From JANNMJ01 sp031425525 (GTDB taxonomy: Bacteria; Bacteroidota; Bacteroidia; Cytophagales; Hymenobacteraceae), in assembly GCA_031425525.1 (NCBI GenBank), contig JANPJM010000050.1, forward strand, positions 1-64,000: a stretch of DNA of 64,000 nucleotides, in the 5' to 3' direction. Both the position numbers and the translations under genes were made by a program. Positions 8,734 through 16,894 of this stretch are shown piece by piece. The notes under the pieces were generated by a model. The model was not told the DNA's origin, ran no database searches, and saw only the letters and a program-made list of their open reading frames with translations. Every line of letters begins with the position of its first letter. The first letter of the stretch is position 1.

Positions 8734-9396
8734 TTGTCTGAATTTCTTGTTTTTTTTCGCTTGAGTTTGTCCCGTTTTAGTTTTTTTTCGCGGCGGTTGC
8801 GCGGCGGTTTGCTGCGTCCAGCTATCGTGGTCGCGGCCGGCACGTTGATTCTGTTTGGCTGCGCCGGCGGCGACACCGAAAAATCCGGCCCCAGTGTCAC
8901 CACGGCCACGCCGGTAGCACCCAATCGGTTTTCGCCGGAAGCCTTGACGCGCTCGCGCAAGCGCATCGATTCGCTCGAAGCCCGCGTGCGGGAGGCGGTG
9001 GCATCGCCGACGAAAGCGCCCGACGTTAGCTTGACGATGTACATGATTCAGGCGTATCAATACTTCGCCGCCGATTTCCCCGATGACCCGCGCGCCGCCG
9101 AATCGCTCGACCGCGCCGGACAGCTCTACGGCGGCGTGCTAGGCGACCATCGAAAAGCCGTCGAGTACTACGAGAAGGCGTACGAGAAGTATCCGAAGTA
9201 CAAAAACCGGCCGCAGTTGCTCGTGCAGGAAGGCGTAGCCGCCGAAGCCGCCGGCGATACCGCGAGTGCCGCCATCGCCTACCAACGTTTGCTCGGCGAG
9301 TACCCGCAGCACCCACTGGCGGCGCAAGGCCGGGGTCTGTTGAAGCTGATGCGGATGAGCGAAGGCCAGAAGCGCAAAACGTTCGGCGGAAAATAG
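8734..9396 (+). CDS. TPR-like lipoprotein
   Basis: A cell-envelope lipoprotein of up to 220 residues. An Arg-rich N-terminus, a hydrophobic stretch and the lipobox LILFGC predict lipidation at the cysteine near residue 43. The mature part is helical with tetratricopeptide-like units (AAESLDRAGQLYGGVLGDH, KAVEYYEKAYEKYPKYKNRP, ASAAIAYQRLLGEYPQHPLA), which usually mediate protein-protein contacts. No ATG is available: the TTG at 8734 is used, with further TTG codons at 8761 and 8767 possible, so the exact start is uncertain. The long T-rich run in front of it resembles leaders of other genes here. Confidence 0.75.
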   Translation: MSEFLVFFRLSLSRFSFFSRRLRGGLLRPAIVVAAGTLILFGCAGGDTEKSGPSVTTATPVAPNRFSPEALTRSRKRIDSLEARVREAVASPTKAPDVSLTMYMIQAYQYFAADFPDDPRAAESLDRAGQLYGGVLGDHRKAVEYYEKAYEKYPKYKNRPQLLVQEGVAAEAAGDTASAAIAYQRLLGEYPQHPLAAQGRGLLKLMRMSEGQKRKTFGGK

Positions 9397-9456
9397 CCGC
9401 TGCTTGCCGACTGGAATCGGCTTGAGTTTTGACTGATTTCGCGGAAATCAATGACG

Positions 9457-9485
9457 GCGCGGCAGCTCTTTCGGGGCTGCCGCGC
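9457..9485. terminator. Hairpin between convergent genes
   Basis: GCGCGGCAGC and GCTGCCGCGC pair across a 9-nt loop between the TPR lipoprotein and the end of pbpC. It is well placed as a bidirectional terminator, though the T-tract is weak. Confidence 0.6.
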
Positions 9486-9528
9486 TTCGTGTTGTATAAC
9501 CCACAGGCGCCATCCGTTAGCTACTGCC

Positions 9529-12003
9529 CTACTCCACCCGAATCCACTGGTCGGTGTGGCGGCCTTGATCGTCGGCGCAGGAAATTTTCAGCCAGCCGCG
9601 CGACGGGCGGCAGAAAACGCGCTCGGTGGGCGCGGCGGCGCGCAGAAAGGCATCGTTGAGGTACCAATACACGCGCCGGACGGCGGGGTCGGGAGCGGCG
9701 CGGAGCAGCAGTTGGGCGGTGGGGTCTTCGGGGTCGAAGGAAATTTCGGTGTAGGGCGCGGGCGCGAGGATGCGCGGCGCGCGCGGATCGGGGCGCGAGG
9801 ATACGACGGCGCGGGCATCGGTGGGGGCACCCGCCAGCACCGGGCACGCAGGATTGTGCGGCGGCGACACCAGCGCAGGCACCCCCTGCGCGTGGCGCCA
9901 GGCGGCCAACTCCGGCGGCGGGTTGGGCCAGAGGCCGGCGCGCGCGGCGCCGGGGGCACCTTCGGGCAGGGGTGGGCGGCAGACGGAGCAATAGCTGAGC
10001 CGCGCGGCCGCATCAGTGAAAACCAGACGTTGGTGGGCGCAGATTTCGGCTTCTGAAACCCCCGGCCGGTACCAGGTTTCGCCGACGGAAGCGCACGTAG
10101 GGGCGGGCGGCAAGCCGGTTTCGCTGCAGGTAGGCCGTAGCTCGATGGTGTCGGGTCGGCGGAACCAGCCCGTGCCGGCGCCGTGGTCGAGGGCATCGAA
10201 GAGGTCGAAGAGGAGCGGCGTGCCGTTGTCGGTGCCGGTGAGCGTGGGGATGCCGCGCCCCGTGAAATCGCCGACCCACACGCAAATGGTATAGCGTGGG
10301 TTGTAACCGACACTCCACGCATCGCGGCGACCGTAGGAGGTGCCCGTTTTCCAGGCGACGCGCGGCAGGTTGCGGCTCGTTTCGGCTTCGTGCGGCAGGT
10401 CGGGCCGGCGCAATGTGCTGAGGATTGACGTGGTGAGCCAGGCGGCTTCGGGAGTTACGAGTTTCGAGTTTTGAGTTTTGAGTTTTGAGTTAGAAGAATC
10501 ACTCGAAACTCGAAACTCGAAACTCGAAATTTTTAACGGCTGCCAGCGCCCACCGTTAGCTAGGGCGCAATAAAGGCCCGCCAGTTCGGTGGCGCGCACG
10601 CCGCAACCGCCGAGGATGACCGACAGGCCGAGGCGTTTTTCATCCTTCCGAATCTGCTGAAATCCCGCCCGGCTGAGGGTTTCGACGAACTTCGGCACCC
10701 CGACGCGCTCGTTGAGTACGCGCACGGCCGGGCCATTGAGCGAGAGGGCCAGCGCTTGCTGCACCGGCAGGGCACCGTGCCAGGTTTGGTCGAAATTTTC
10801 GGGACGGTAGCCGCGCCCAAAATCGGTGGGCACATCAAGCACGACGCTCGCCGGAGTGAGGCCGCGCGGCTCGTCGAAGGCCAGCGCGTAGAGCAGCGGC
10901 TTGAGCGTGGAGCCCGGCGAGCGCACCGCCATCAGCCCATCGACCTGCCCACGCGCGCTCACATCGTAAAAATTGGCGGAACCCACGTAGGCACGCACCG
11001 CGTGGGTGGCGTTTTCGACGACGATTACCGCCGCCTGCGGGATGCCGAGCCCCGCCAGCCGCTGCACGTAATTGGCCGTCAGGGCTTCGGCGGTGGCCTG
11101 AATCCGGGGGTCGAGGGTACTGGTGAGGAGCGGCCGGCCGGGGTACTCGCGCAGCAGACGGCGGGCGAGGTGCGGCGCCCGGCGCGGTACGGCGGTGCGG
11201 CCCATCGGCAACGGCTCGGCGAGCGCGGCTACGAGGGCGGCCGAATCGGCGAGGCCGGCGGCGGCGAAGCGGTGCAGCCAACGGTCGCGGGCGGCCTGGA
11301 GGCGCGGGTTGGGTTGGGGGCGGCCGTCGGCGCCCCGCCCGCCCCGGCCGGGCGCCAGGCCCACGGGGTCGTTCGGGATGACCGCCAGCGCCGTGGCTTG
11401 GGCCAACGTCAGGCGCGTGGGCGGTTGCTGAAAGTAAAGGAGTGCGGCGGCGCGCACGCCCTCGATATTGCCGCCGTAGGGCACGCGGTTGAGGTAGAGC
11501 GTCAGGATTTCGGCCTTCGACAAATGCCATTCGAGCTGCCCGGCCCGCAGCAACTCGATGAGCTTGCTGCCGAGGGTGCGTTCGCGCGGGTGGAGCAAAC
11601 GCGCGAGTTGCATCGTGATGGTACTCGCGCCGAGCGGCCGGGCGCGACGGCCGGTCAGATTGGCCCACGCTGCCCGCGCCACGGCCGCCGGATTGACGCC
11701 CGGATGGCGCCAAAACCAGCGGTCTTCCTTCTCGACGATGGCACGTTGCAGAAGCGGCGAAATCTCGCTCAGCGGCGCGTACATCCGCCATTGCTGCGCC
11801 CGGTTGAGGGTGGCGTGCAGTACCGTGCGCCCATCGGCGGCCAGCACCACCGGCGAGTAATCGGGCTGTACGGGCAACGGAAACGCACGGTCGAGGACAA
11901 ACAGCATCAGCCCCAGCGCGGCGGTGCTGCCAAGGAGCCACCGCAACGCCCGCCGCCTCACCGTTTGCAGAAACTGCTGAAAGAACCACGCCCCAATTTT
12001 CAC
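9529..12003 (-). CDS. pbpC: Penicillin-binding protein 1C
   Basis: A bifunctional class A murein synthase of 824 residues, anchored by one N-terminal TM segment (WLLGSTAALGLMLFVLDRAF). The GT51 transglycosylase region includes EKEDRWFWRHPGVNP and STITMQLARLLHP. The transpeptidase has SxxK (SPGSTLKPLLYA), SxN (SLNGPAVR) and KTG (KTGTSYGRRDAW, near 553). The C-terminal 120 residues are the PBP1C-specific beta domain. The GTG at 12003 is preferred over a GTG at 12063 because it sits 5 nt after an ACCTTTG box and avoids overlap with the divergent gene. An in-frame 7-bp-repeat insert lies at residues about 491-515, between SxN and KTG. The alpha-2-macroglobulin gene often paired with pbpC is not here. 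Confidence 0.95.
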   Translation of the reverse strand: MKIGAWFFQQFLQTVRRRALRWLLGSTAALGLMLFVLDRAFPLPVQPDYSPVVLAADGRTVLHATLNRAQQWRMYAPLSEISPLLQRAIVEKEDRWFWRHPGVNPAAVARAAWANLTGRRARPLGASTITMQLARLLHPRERTLGSKLIELLRAGQLEWHLSKAEILTLYLNRVPYGGNIEGVRAAALLYFQQPPTRLTLAQATALAVIPNDPVGLAPGRGGRGADGRPQPNPRLQAARDRWLHRFAAAGLADSAALVAALAEPLPMGRTAVPRRAPHLARRLLREYPGRPLLTSTLDPRIQATAEALTANYVQRLAGLGIPQAAVIVVENATHAVRAYVGSANFYDVSARGQVDGLMAVRSPGSTLKPLLYALAFDEPRGLTPASVVLDVPTDFGRGYRPENFDQTWHGALPVQQALALSLNGPAVRVLNERVGVPKFVETLSRAGFQQIRKDEKRLGLSVILGGCGVRATELAGLYCALANGGRWQPLKISSFEFRVSSDSSNSKLKTQNSKLVTPEAAWLTTSILSTLRRPDLPHEAETSRNLPRVAWKTGTSYGRRDAWSVGYNPRYTICVWVGDFTGRGIPTLTGTDNGTPLLFDLFDALDHGAGTGWFRRPDTIELRPTCSETGLPPAPTCASVGETWYRPGVSEAEICAHQRLVFTDAAARLSYCSVCRPPLPEGAPGAARAGLWPNPPPELAAWRHAQGVPALVSPPHNPACPVLAGAPTDARAVVSSRPDPRAPRILAPAPYTEISFDPEDPTAQLLLRAAPDPAVRRVYWYLNDAFLRAAAPTERVFCRPSRGWLKISCADDQGRHTDQWIRVE
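10457..10531 (-). repeat. In-frame heptamer repeat insert in pbpC
   Basis: A run of GAGTTTT heptamers is followed by a run of CGAAACT heptamers, forming a hairpin of about 75 bp that is read as codons in pbpC. The encoded segment (SSFEFRVSSDSSNSKLK and onward) is Ser/Lys/Asn-rich and unlike the rest of the protein. Length and frame keep the gene open. Confidence 0.85.
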
Positions 12004-12006
12004 GCG

Positions 12007-12052
12007 GGCAAAGGTCGGCGAGGCGGGCGGGCTGCGCGCGCCGACCTTTGCC
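12007..12052. promoter_or_regulatory. Palindromic divergent promoter of pbpC and the EamA gene
   Basis: GGCAAAGGTCGGCG (12007-12020) and CGCCGACCTTTGCC (12039-12052) are perfect 14-bp inverted copies. Each carries a GACCTTTG -7-like box reading outwards. pbpC starts 5 nt and the EamA gene 4 nt beyond its box, so both transcripts may be leaderless and both promoters face away from one dyad centre. Confidence 0.65.
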
Positions 12053-12054
12053 GA

Positions 12055-13005
12055 ATGTCGCACGGAGTTCGTCAGATGCTGCTGTCCACGCTGCTATTTG
12101 CGCTGATGAACGTGTGCGTGAAACAGCTTGGGCACTTGCCGACGCTGGAAATCATTCTGGCGCGGTCGGTGGTGTCGTTGGGGCTGAGTTGGTGGGCGGT
12201 GCGGCGCGCGGGGGTCAGCGTGTGGGGGCGCGAGTTCGATGCCGCAAACCACCTCGACCGGGCGCCGCCCGCCAACCGGCAAAGCCGCTGGTTACTAGCC
12301 TCGCGCGGGGCTACGGGGGCGTTGGCGCTGATGCTGTACTTCGCGTCGGTGCAGCATTTGCCGTTGGCGGTGGCCGTGACGCTGCAATATTTATCACCGA
12401 TCTGCACGGCGGTGGTGGGCATTTGGCTCCTGCGCGAACCCGTGCGACTCTCGCAGTGGGCGTGCTTCGGGGTGGCGTTCGGGGGCGTGGTACTCACCCA
12501 ATTCGACCGCGCCACGCTGCCGCCCGACGCCGCCGTGTGGGCGCTGGTGGGCGTGGCGGGCGCCATCGTGTCGGGGTTTTCGTACGTCACGATTCGGCGG
12601 TTGCGCGGGCGCGAACACCCGCTGGTGGTCGTGTTTTGGTTTCCGCTGATTGCCTTGCCGGTGGGACTGATAGGCACGGCGCTGCACGGCGTCTGGCCGA
12701 CGCCCCCGGAATGGGGCTGGCTGCTGCTGACGGGCATTTTCACGCAGGGCGCGCAAGTGACGATGACGCGCGCCTACCAAGCCGAGGAGGTCGCGAAAGT
12801 GTCCGTCCTCAACTACATCGGGCTGTTTTACGCGGTGGCTATCGGCTGGGGCGTGTTCGGCGAAAAACTCGGCTTGCTGACCGGGGCCGGGCTGGCGCTG
12901 GTGCTGGCGGGTGTGGTGGCAAATGTGTGGGTAAAGGCCCGGCAGGAGCGGCGCGCTGCCCAAGCGGCAGTAACAGCTGAGGAGGTTGGGGCGGCGGTGG
13001 GGTGA
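12055..13005 (+). CDS. EamA/DMT-family transporter
   Basis: An inner-membrane metabolite transporter of 316 residues in the drug/metabolite transporter superfamily, with about ten hydrophobic segments forming two EamA repeats. Typical landmarks are MLLSTLLFALMNVCVKQL at the start, LYFASVQHLPLAVAVTLQYL with PICTAVVGIWLLREPV in repeat one, and VSVLNYIGLFYAVAIGWGVF in repeat two. The substrate is unknown. The ATG at 12055 follows a GACCTTTG box by 4 nt; an alternative ATG at 12076 would shorten it by seven residues. It is divergent from pbpC, and the shared palindrome suggests coordinated expression. The C-terminus is a short charged cytoplasmic tail. Confidence 0.88.
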   Translation: MSHGVRQMLLSTLLFALMNVCVKQLGHLPTLEIILARSVVSLGLSWWAVRRAGVSVWGREFDAANHLDRAPPANRQSRWLLASRGATGALALMLYFASVQHLPLAVAVTLQYLSPICTAVVGIWLLREPVRLSQWACFGVAFGGVVLTQFDRATLPPDAAVWALVGVAGAIVSGFSYVTIRRLRGREHPLVVVFWFPLIALPVGLIGTALHGVWPTPPEWGWLLLTGIFTQGAQVTMTRAYQAEEVAKVSVLNYIGLFYAVAIGWGVFGEKLGLLTGAGLALVLAGVVANVWVKARQERRAAQAAVTAEEVGAAVG

Positions 13006-13026
13006 AAGTGCAGTAATCTTTTACCC

Positions 13027-13104
13027 GCTGTCACCCTGAGCGTAGTCGCAGGGCGCAGTAGAGCGACTCAGCACGCGCCCTTCGACTACGCTCAGGGTGA
13101 CAGC
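13027..13104. repeat. Long inverted repeat after the EamA gene
   Basis: GCTGTCACCCTGAGCGTAGTC at the left is mirrored by GACTACGCTCAGGGTGACAGC at the right, with a partly paired middle. This CTGTCACCCTGAGCGTAGTCG type of dispersed palindrome is familiar from many bacterial genomes. It can end transcription from either side. Confidence 0.85.
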
Positions 13105-13278
13105 GTGAACCATTGAGTGGCGCTACGAATAGCCTTCAAGCCGCCGCCATCCACCCCGCGCTACTTTTACCCATCCCCGCAGGCAACCGCCCGCGCGGGT
13201 TTTACTTCCCATCTTCGCGGGCGCTCTGCCGGTTCTGCTGCTCTATTTCTTCCGCTTTCTTCCTGATTTCCCTCGCTG

Positions 13279-16044
13279 ATGGCTCGAATCTCTTCGCTTC
13301 TCTACCCACTGCTTACGCTGCTGTTGCTAGGACCTGTGGCCGGTGGCCTGGCCCAAACCACGCCGCCTGCACCAACGGCGCAACCGGCGCCCAAGCCCGT
13401 TGGCTTCCCCATCAAAGGAAAAATTACCGACGTGGCGGGCCAGCCGATGCCGTTTTGCAACGTCTACATCAAAACGACCGGCCAGAACACCACATCCAAC
13501 GAAAACGGTAACTACCAGACCGTTGGCCTCGCGGCGGGCACCTACGAGGTGGTGTACCAGTACGTGGGCTACGAGCCGCGCACCGAGCGCGTCGTCATCG
13601 AAGGCCAGGCCGTGAGCCTCAACGTGACGCTCACCGAAAGCACGTATAATTTGGGCGAGGTAACGGTGCGCGCCTCCGACGAAGACCCCGCGTACGGCAT
13701 TATGCGCGCGGCCATTGCGCGGCGCAAATACTACCGGGACGAGATTTCGGCCTTCCGCTGCCAGACGTACATCAAGGGAATGGGGCGCCTGACGGATGTG
13801 CCCGGCAAGCTCCTCGGCGGCCTCATCGATATGACGCCCGACATCAAACCGGGGATTATTTATTTGTCGGAATCGGTCTCGGAACTCACTTTCCGGCAGC
13901 CCGGCCGGGTGCAGGAGCGGATGATTTCGTCGCGGGTGAGCGGGCGGGCCAAGGGAATGAGCTTCAACCGGGCGGCCGGACTCCATTTTGATTTCTATGA
14001 TAATCTCGTGAAATCGGGGTTTTCGGAGCGCGGGATCGTTTCGCCGCTCGCCAACGGCGCGATGACGTTTTACCGCTTCACCCTCGTGGGCGCTACGCCG
14101 GGGCCGGGTGGTAAGCTGGTGAACAAGATTGAGGTGAAACCGCGCCACCGCCGCGACCCCGCCTTCCGGGGTTTCATTTACGTGCAGGACGATACCTGGC
14201 GCCTGACGAGCCTCGATTTGCGCCTCGACCAGGACGCCGGCATCGAGTACGTCGATGAGGTGCGGGTGGAACAGGTGATGGGGCCGGTGGGCGCCGGTAG
14301 CCGCGTATGGCGGCCGCTGTCGCAGAAAATCAACATCAAATTCGAGGCGTTCAAATTCAAGGGAAACGCCAATTTCACGACCGTGTACTCGCAATACGAC
14401 GTGCGGCCCGCCTACCCGCCCGAAGCCGAGCCGAAGGAAGAAATCGCCACCTCGCAGCTTCCGCAGGAGATAGCCGCCGCCAAAAACGGGAAGCGGGAAG
14501 CCCGAAGCCAGAAACCCCCAAAGCTGAAGCAGCCGCGCCGCGCTGCCGCGCCGCGCGACTCGCTCTTCGTAGGCGAAGTACCGCTGAAAGTCGGCGAGGT
14601 GATGCGCGTGGAGCAAGATGCCAACCAGCGCGATTCGGCCTATTGGGCGAGCATTCGGCCGATTCCGCTGACGACGGAAGAATCGCGCGATTACGTGGAG
14701 AAGGATTCCATCGAAACCATCAAAAGCTCGCGCCGCTACCAGGATTCGCTCGATACCAAGCGCAACAAACCGTCCATCGGCGACCTGCTGCTCGGCGGGT
14801 ACGAGTACCAGCGGACGTTTTTGCGGCGCACGATGTCGGTGCCGCCCGTCTTTCAGATGCTGCAATACAACACCGTGGAAGGCGTGGTAGTGAACGCGCC
14901 CGTGACGTACCAGCAGCGGTTCGAGGATCGGCGGTTTTGGCAGGTGTTCGGGACGGTGCGCTACGGGTTCAGCGAAAAAGCCCTGCGGCCCGCCGCCGAG
15001 CTGCAATACCGCTACGACCCCGTGCGCGACGGCCGCGTGTGGCTCGAAGGCGGGCGCCAAATCCGCGACCTCAACAACACCGAGCCCATCGCGCCGCTCG
15101 TCAATCTGCAATACACGCTCTGGGACAACCGCAACTACCTCAAGCTCTACGAACGCGACTACGTGGCCGTCCGCTGGCAGGCCGAGGTGGCCAACGGCCT
15201 GATTGTGGGGGGGGCGCTGGGCTACGTGGTGCGCCGCGAACTGGTGAACACCACCGACCGCATCTGGCGCGACACGCCAAACCGCGCCCTCACGCCCAAC
15301 AACCCGTTCGCGGTGCTGACTCCCGGCGACCGCCCCGGTACGCTCCCGGAAGCCACGTACTTCGGGCGCGATGGGCAGCGGCTGTTCGGCACGTCGCGCA
15401 TCGGCACGGCCAATGTACTGGTGCGGTTTCAGCCGGGTCAGCAGTTCATCACGCGGCCCGACCGGAAGGTCAATCTAGGGGGCGCGTGGCCGGCGTTCAC
15501 GTTCCGGGGGCGCGGCGGGGCGGGCACGCACGATACGCCCGACGGCGCCGTGCGCGGGTCTGCGAATACCACGTTTCTCCAGCTCAGTCTCGCCGCCGAC
15601 CATACCCTCGATGCGGGCCTCGTGGGCGAACTGACGCTGAACGCGGAGGCGGGCTTTTTTCCGGTGAAGCAGAACGTGACGTTCATCGACCACCGCCATT
15701 TTCGCGGCAACCAGACCATCCTGGCGTCCGGCTTCGACACCGGGTTTCAGCTCCTCCCCTACTACCAGTACAGCACCACCGGCGCGTGGCTGGAAGGCCA
15801 TGCCTCGCACCATTTCAACGGCTTTTTCTTCAACAAAATACCCGCACTCCGTCAGCTCAAATGGCAGGAGGTAGCCACCGCCAACTACTTGCACACCCGC
15901 GAGTTGGGCCATTACCTGGAGGCGGGCGTGGGCGTCGAACACATCCTAAAAATGCTACGCGTCGATGTGTACGCCGGGTACCAGGTAGGCGACGGCCAGC
16001 GCGGGCGCTCGCGGACGGGGTTGCGCGTGGGGTTGGGGTTCTAA
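13279..16044 (+). CDS. DUF5686 / carboxypeptidase-like regulatory domain outer-membrane protein
   Basis: An envelope protein of 921 residues. A signal peptide (to about residue 26, GGLAQ) precedes a carboxypeptidase-regulatory-like Ig domain at about 35-125 (GKITDVAGQPMPFCNVYIKT, GTYEVVYQYVGYEP), the arrangement found in many TonB-linked Bacteroidota proteins. The remainder to the end is the DUF5686 region, rich in alternating aromatic strands and finishing in an outer-membrane barrel strand (SRTGLRVGLGF). There is no plug or TonB box, so it is not a classical receptor. A Lys/Arg/Ala-rich insertion (about residues 404-432) looks like a disordered linker. Function is unknown; a structural or assembly role in the outer membrane is likely. 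Spacing suggests a single-gene transcript. Confidence 0.9.
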   Translation: MARISSLLYPLLTLLLLGPVAGGLAQTTPPAPTAQPAPKPVGFPIKGKITDVAGQPMPFCNVYIKTTGQNTTSNENGNYQTVGLAAGTYEVVYQYVGYEPRTERVVIEGQAVSLNVTLTESTYNLGEVTVRASDEDPAYGIMRAAIARRKYYRDEISAFRCQTYIKGMGRLTDVPGKLLGGLIDMTPDIKPGIIYLSESVSELTFRQPGRVQERMISSRVSGRAKGMSFNRAAGLHFDFYDNLVKSGFSERGIVSPLANGAMTFYRFTLVGATPGPGGKLVNKIEVKPRHRRDPAFRGFIYVQDDTWRLTSLDLRLDQDAGIEYVDEVRVEQVMGPVGAGSRVWRPLSQKINIKFEAFKFKGNANFTTVYSQYDVRPAYPPEAEPKEEIATSQLPQEIAAAKNGKREARSQKPPKLKQPRRAAAPRDSLFVGEVPLKVGEVMRVEQDANQRDSAYWASIRPIPLTTEESRDYVEKDSIETIKSSRRYQDSLDTKRNKPSIGDLLLGGYEYQRTFLRRTMSVPPVFQMLQYNTVEGVVVNAPVTYQQRFEDRRFWQVFGTVRYGFSEKALRPAAELQYRYDPVRDGRVWLEGGRQIRDLNNTEPIAPLVNLQYTLWDNRNYLKLYERDYVAVRWQAEVANGLIVGGALGYVVRRELVNTTDRIWRDTPNRALTPNNPFAVLTPGDRPGTLPEATYFGRDGQRLFGTSRIGTANVLVRFQPGQQFITRPDRKVNLGGAWPAFTFRGRGGAGTHDTPDGAVRGSANTTFLQLSLAADHTLDAGLVGELTLNAEAGFFPVKQNVTFIDHRHFRGNQTILASGFDTGFQLLPYYQYSTTGAWLEGHASHHFNGFFFNKIPALRQLKWQEVATANYLHTRELGHYLEAGVGVEHILKMLRVDVYAGYQVGDGQRGRSRTGLRVGLGF

Positions 16045-16074
16045 GGCTCCGCCTCGTAGCGCACCCACCACCGC

Positions 16075-16220
16075 TCGCACGGGGCTCCGCCCCGTAGCGA
16101 ATCGGAATATGGGGGGCTGTGCCCCCCACTCCAAGCCCGCGCAGATAGTCGTACTACGCGTCGGGGGCACAGCCCCCGGTATTCCGGTTCGCGCTGAGGC
16201 AGAGCCTCAGGCGGGCGGTT
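16075..16220. repeat. Palindromic intergenic element, copy A
   Basis: The left arm carries the hairpins CACGGGGCTCCGCCCCGT and GGGGGGCTGTGCCCCCC. The right arm mirrors them (GGGGGCACAGCCCCC, then CTGAGGCAGAGCCTCAG). A second copy lies at 45589-45748 with the same order of hairpins but a different centre. It sits in the spacer between the DUF5686 and sigma-factor genes. Confidence 0.85.
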
Positions 16221-16294
16221 AGTTACGGGGCGAAGCTTCGGGCGAGCGCATTTTTTTATCCTCCCAGGCCGTACTTCCCCCAACATTTCCGTCA

Positions 16295-16894
16295 TTGGGC
16301 GGCATTCCTGTTGCGCCTGTGCCCTCGCCCACCTTTCCTGACCACCTGCTGGCTGCTTGCCGGCGCGGGCAACCGGCCGCGCAGGAGGCATTGTATGCGT
16401 GGTTTGCGCCGCGCTTGCTGGCGGTGTGCGGGCGGTATTGCCGGACGGGCGCGCAAGCCGAAGACTTGGTGCAGGAAACCTTCGTGCGGGTTTTTCAACT
16501 GCTGCCCACCTTTCGCGGCGACGGGCCGCTCGATGCGTGGGTGCGGCGCATCGCCGTGTCACTCTGCCTCGACCATTACCGCGCGCAGGCCCGGCAATGG
16601 GTGGAAGTAGACCTCGACCGCGCCGCCCACCTGACCGCCGCCGACACCGACGCCCTCACCCGCCTGAGCGAGCAGGAGCTGCTCGACCTCATCGGCGAGC
16701 TACCCGACGGCTACCGCATCGTCCTCAATCTGTATTGTATAGAAGGGTATTCGCACGCGGAAATCGGCGTGCAGTTGGGCATCGACGAACGCACTTCCTC
16801 CTCGCAACTCGCCAAGGCGCGACGGCTGCTGGCGCGGCGCGTCCGCCACGCCGACCTCATTTCGCGGCCCCGGCCGCATTCGTTGGTATTATGA
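16295..16894 (+). CDS. ECF-type RNA polymerase sigma factor
   Basis: A sigma-70 family group 4 factor of up to 199 residues. Region 2 is clear (EALYAWFAPRLLAVCGRY, QAEDLVQETFVRVFQLLPTF, DAWVRRIAVSLCLDHYR). Region 4 follows (LPDGYRIVLNLYCIEGYSHA, IGVQLGIDERTSSSQLAKAR) with its DNA-binding helix-turn-helix. It lacks a strong ATG: the TTG at 16295 or the GTG at 16319 are the candidate starts. Its TGA overlaps the ATG of the next gene (ATGA), which codes for a membrane-anchored protein likely to hold the factor at the membrane. The factor at 49103 is a paralogue with the same region-4 wording. Target genes are unknown. Confidence 0.92.
   Translation: MGGIPVAPVPSPTFPDHLLAACRRGQPAAQEALYAWFAPRLLAVCGRYCRTGAQAEDLVQETFVRVFQLLPTFRGDGPLDAWVRRIAVSLCLDHYRAQARQWVEVDLDRAAHLTAADTDALTRLSEQELLDLIGELPDGYRIVLNLYCIEGYSHAEIGVQLGIDERTSSSQLAKARRLLARRVRHADLISRPRPHSLVL

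Noticed and set aside
10756..12054. A 433-codon N-terminal extension of the EamA transporter
   Set aside because: It lies antisense to pbpC with no plausible protein character. The ATG at 12055 gives the normal family length and follows a -7 box.
13327..15111. A 594-codon open frame antisense to the DUF5686 gene
   Set aside because: No recognisable motif and His/Arg-rich composition typical of GC-rich shadow frames. The sense strand codes for a well-defined family.
16357..16890. A long N-terminal extension of the anti-sigma-like protein
   Set aside because: It overlaps the sigma factor in another frame and is Arg-rich noise. The ATG at 16891 overlaps the sigma stop as ATGA.
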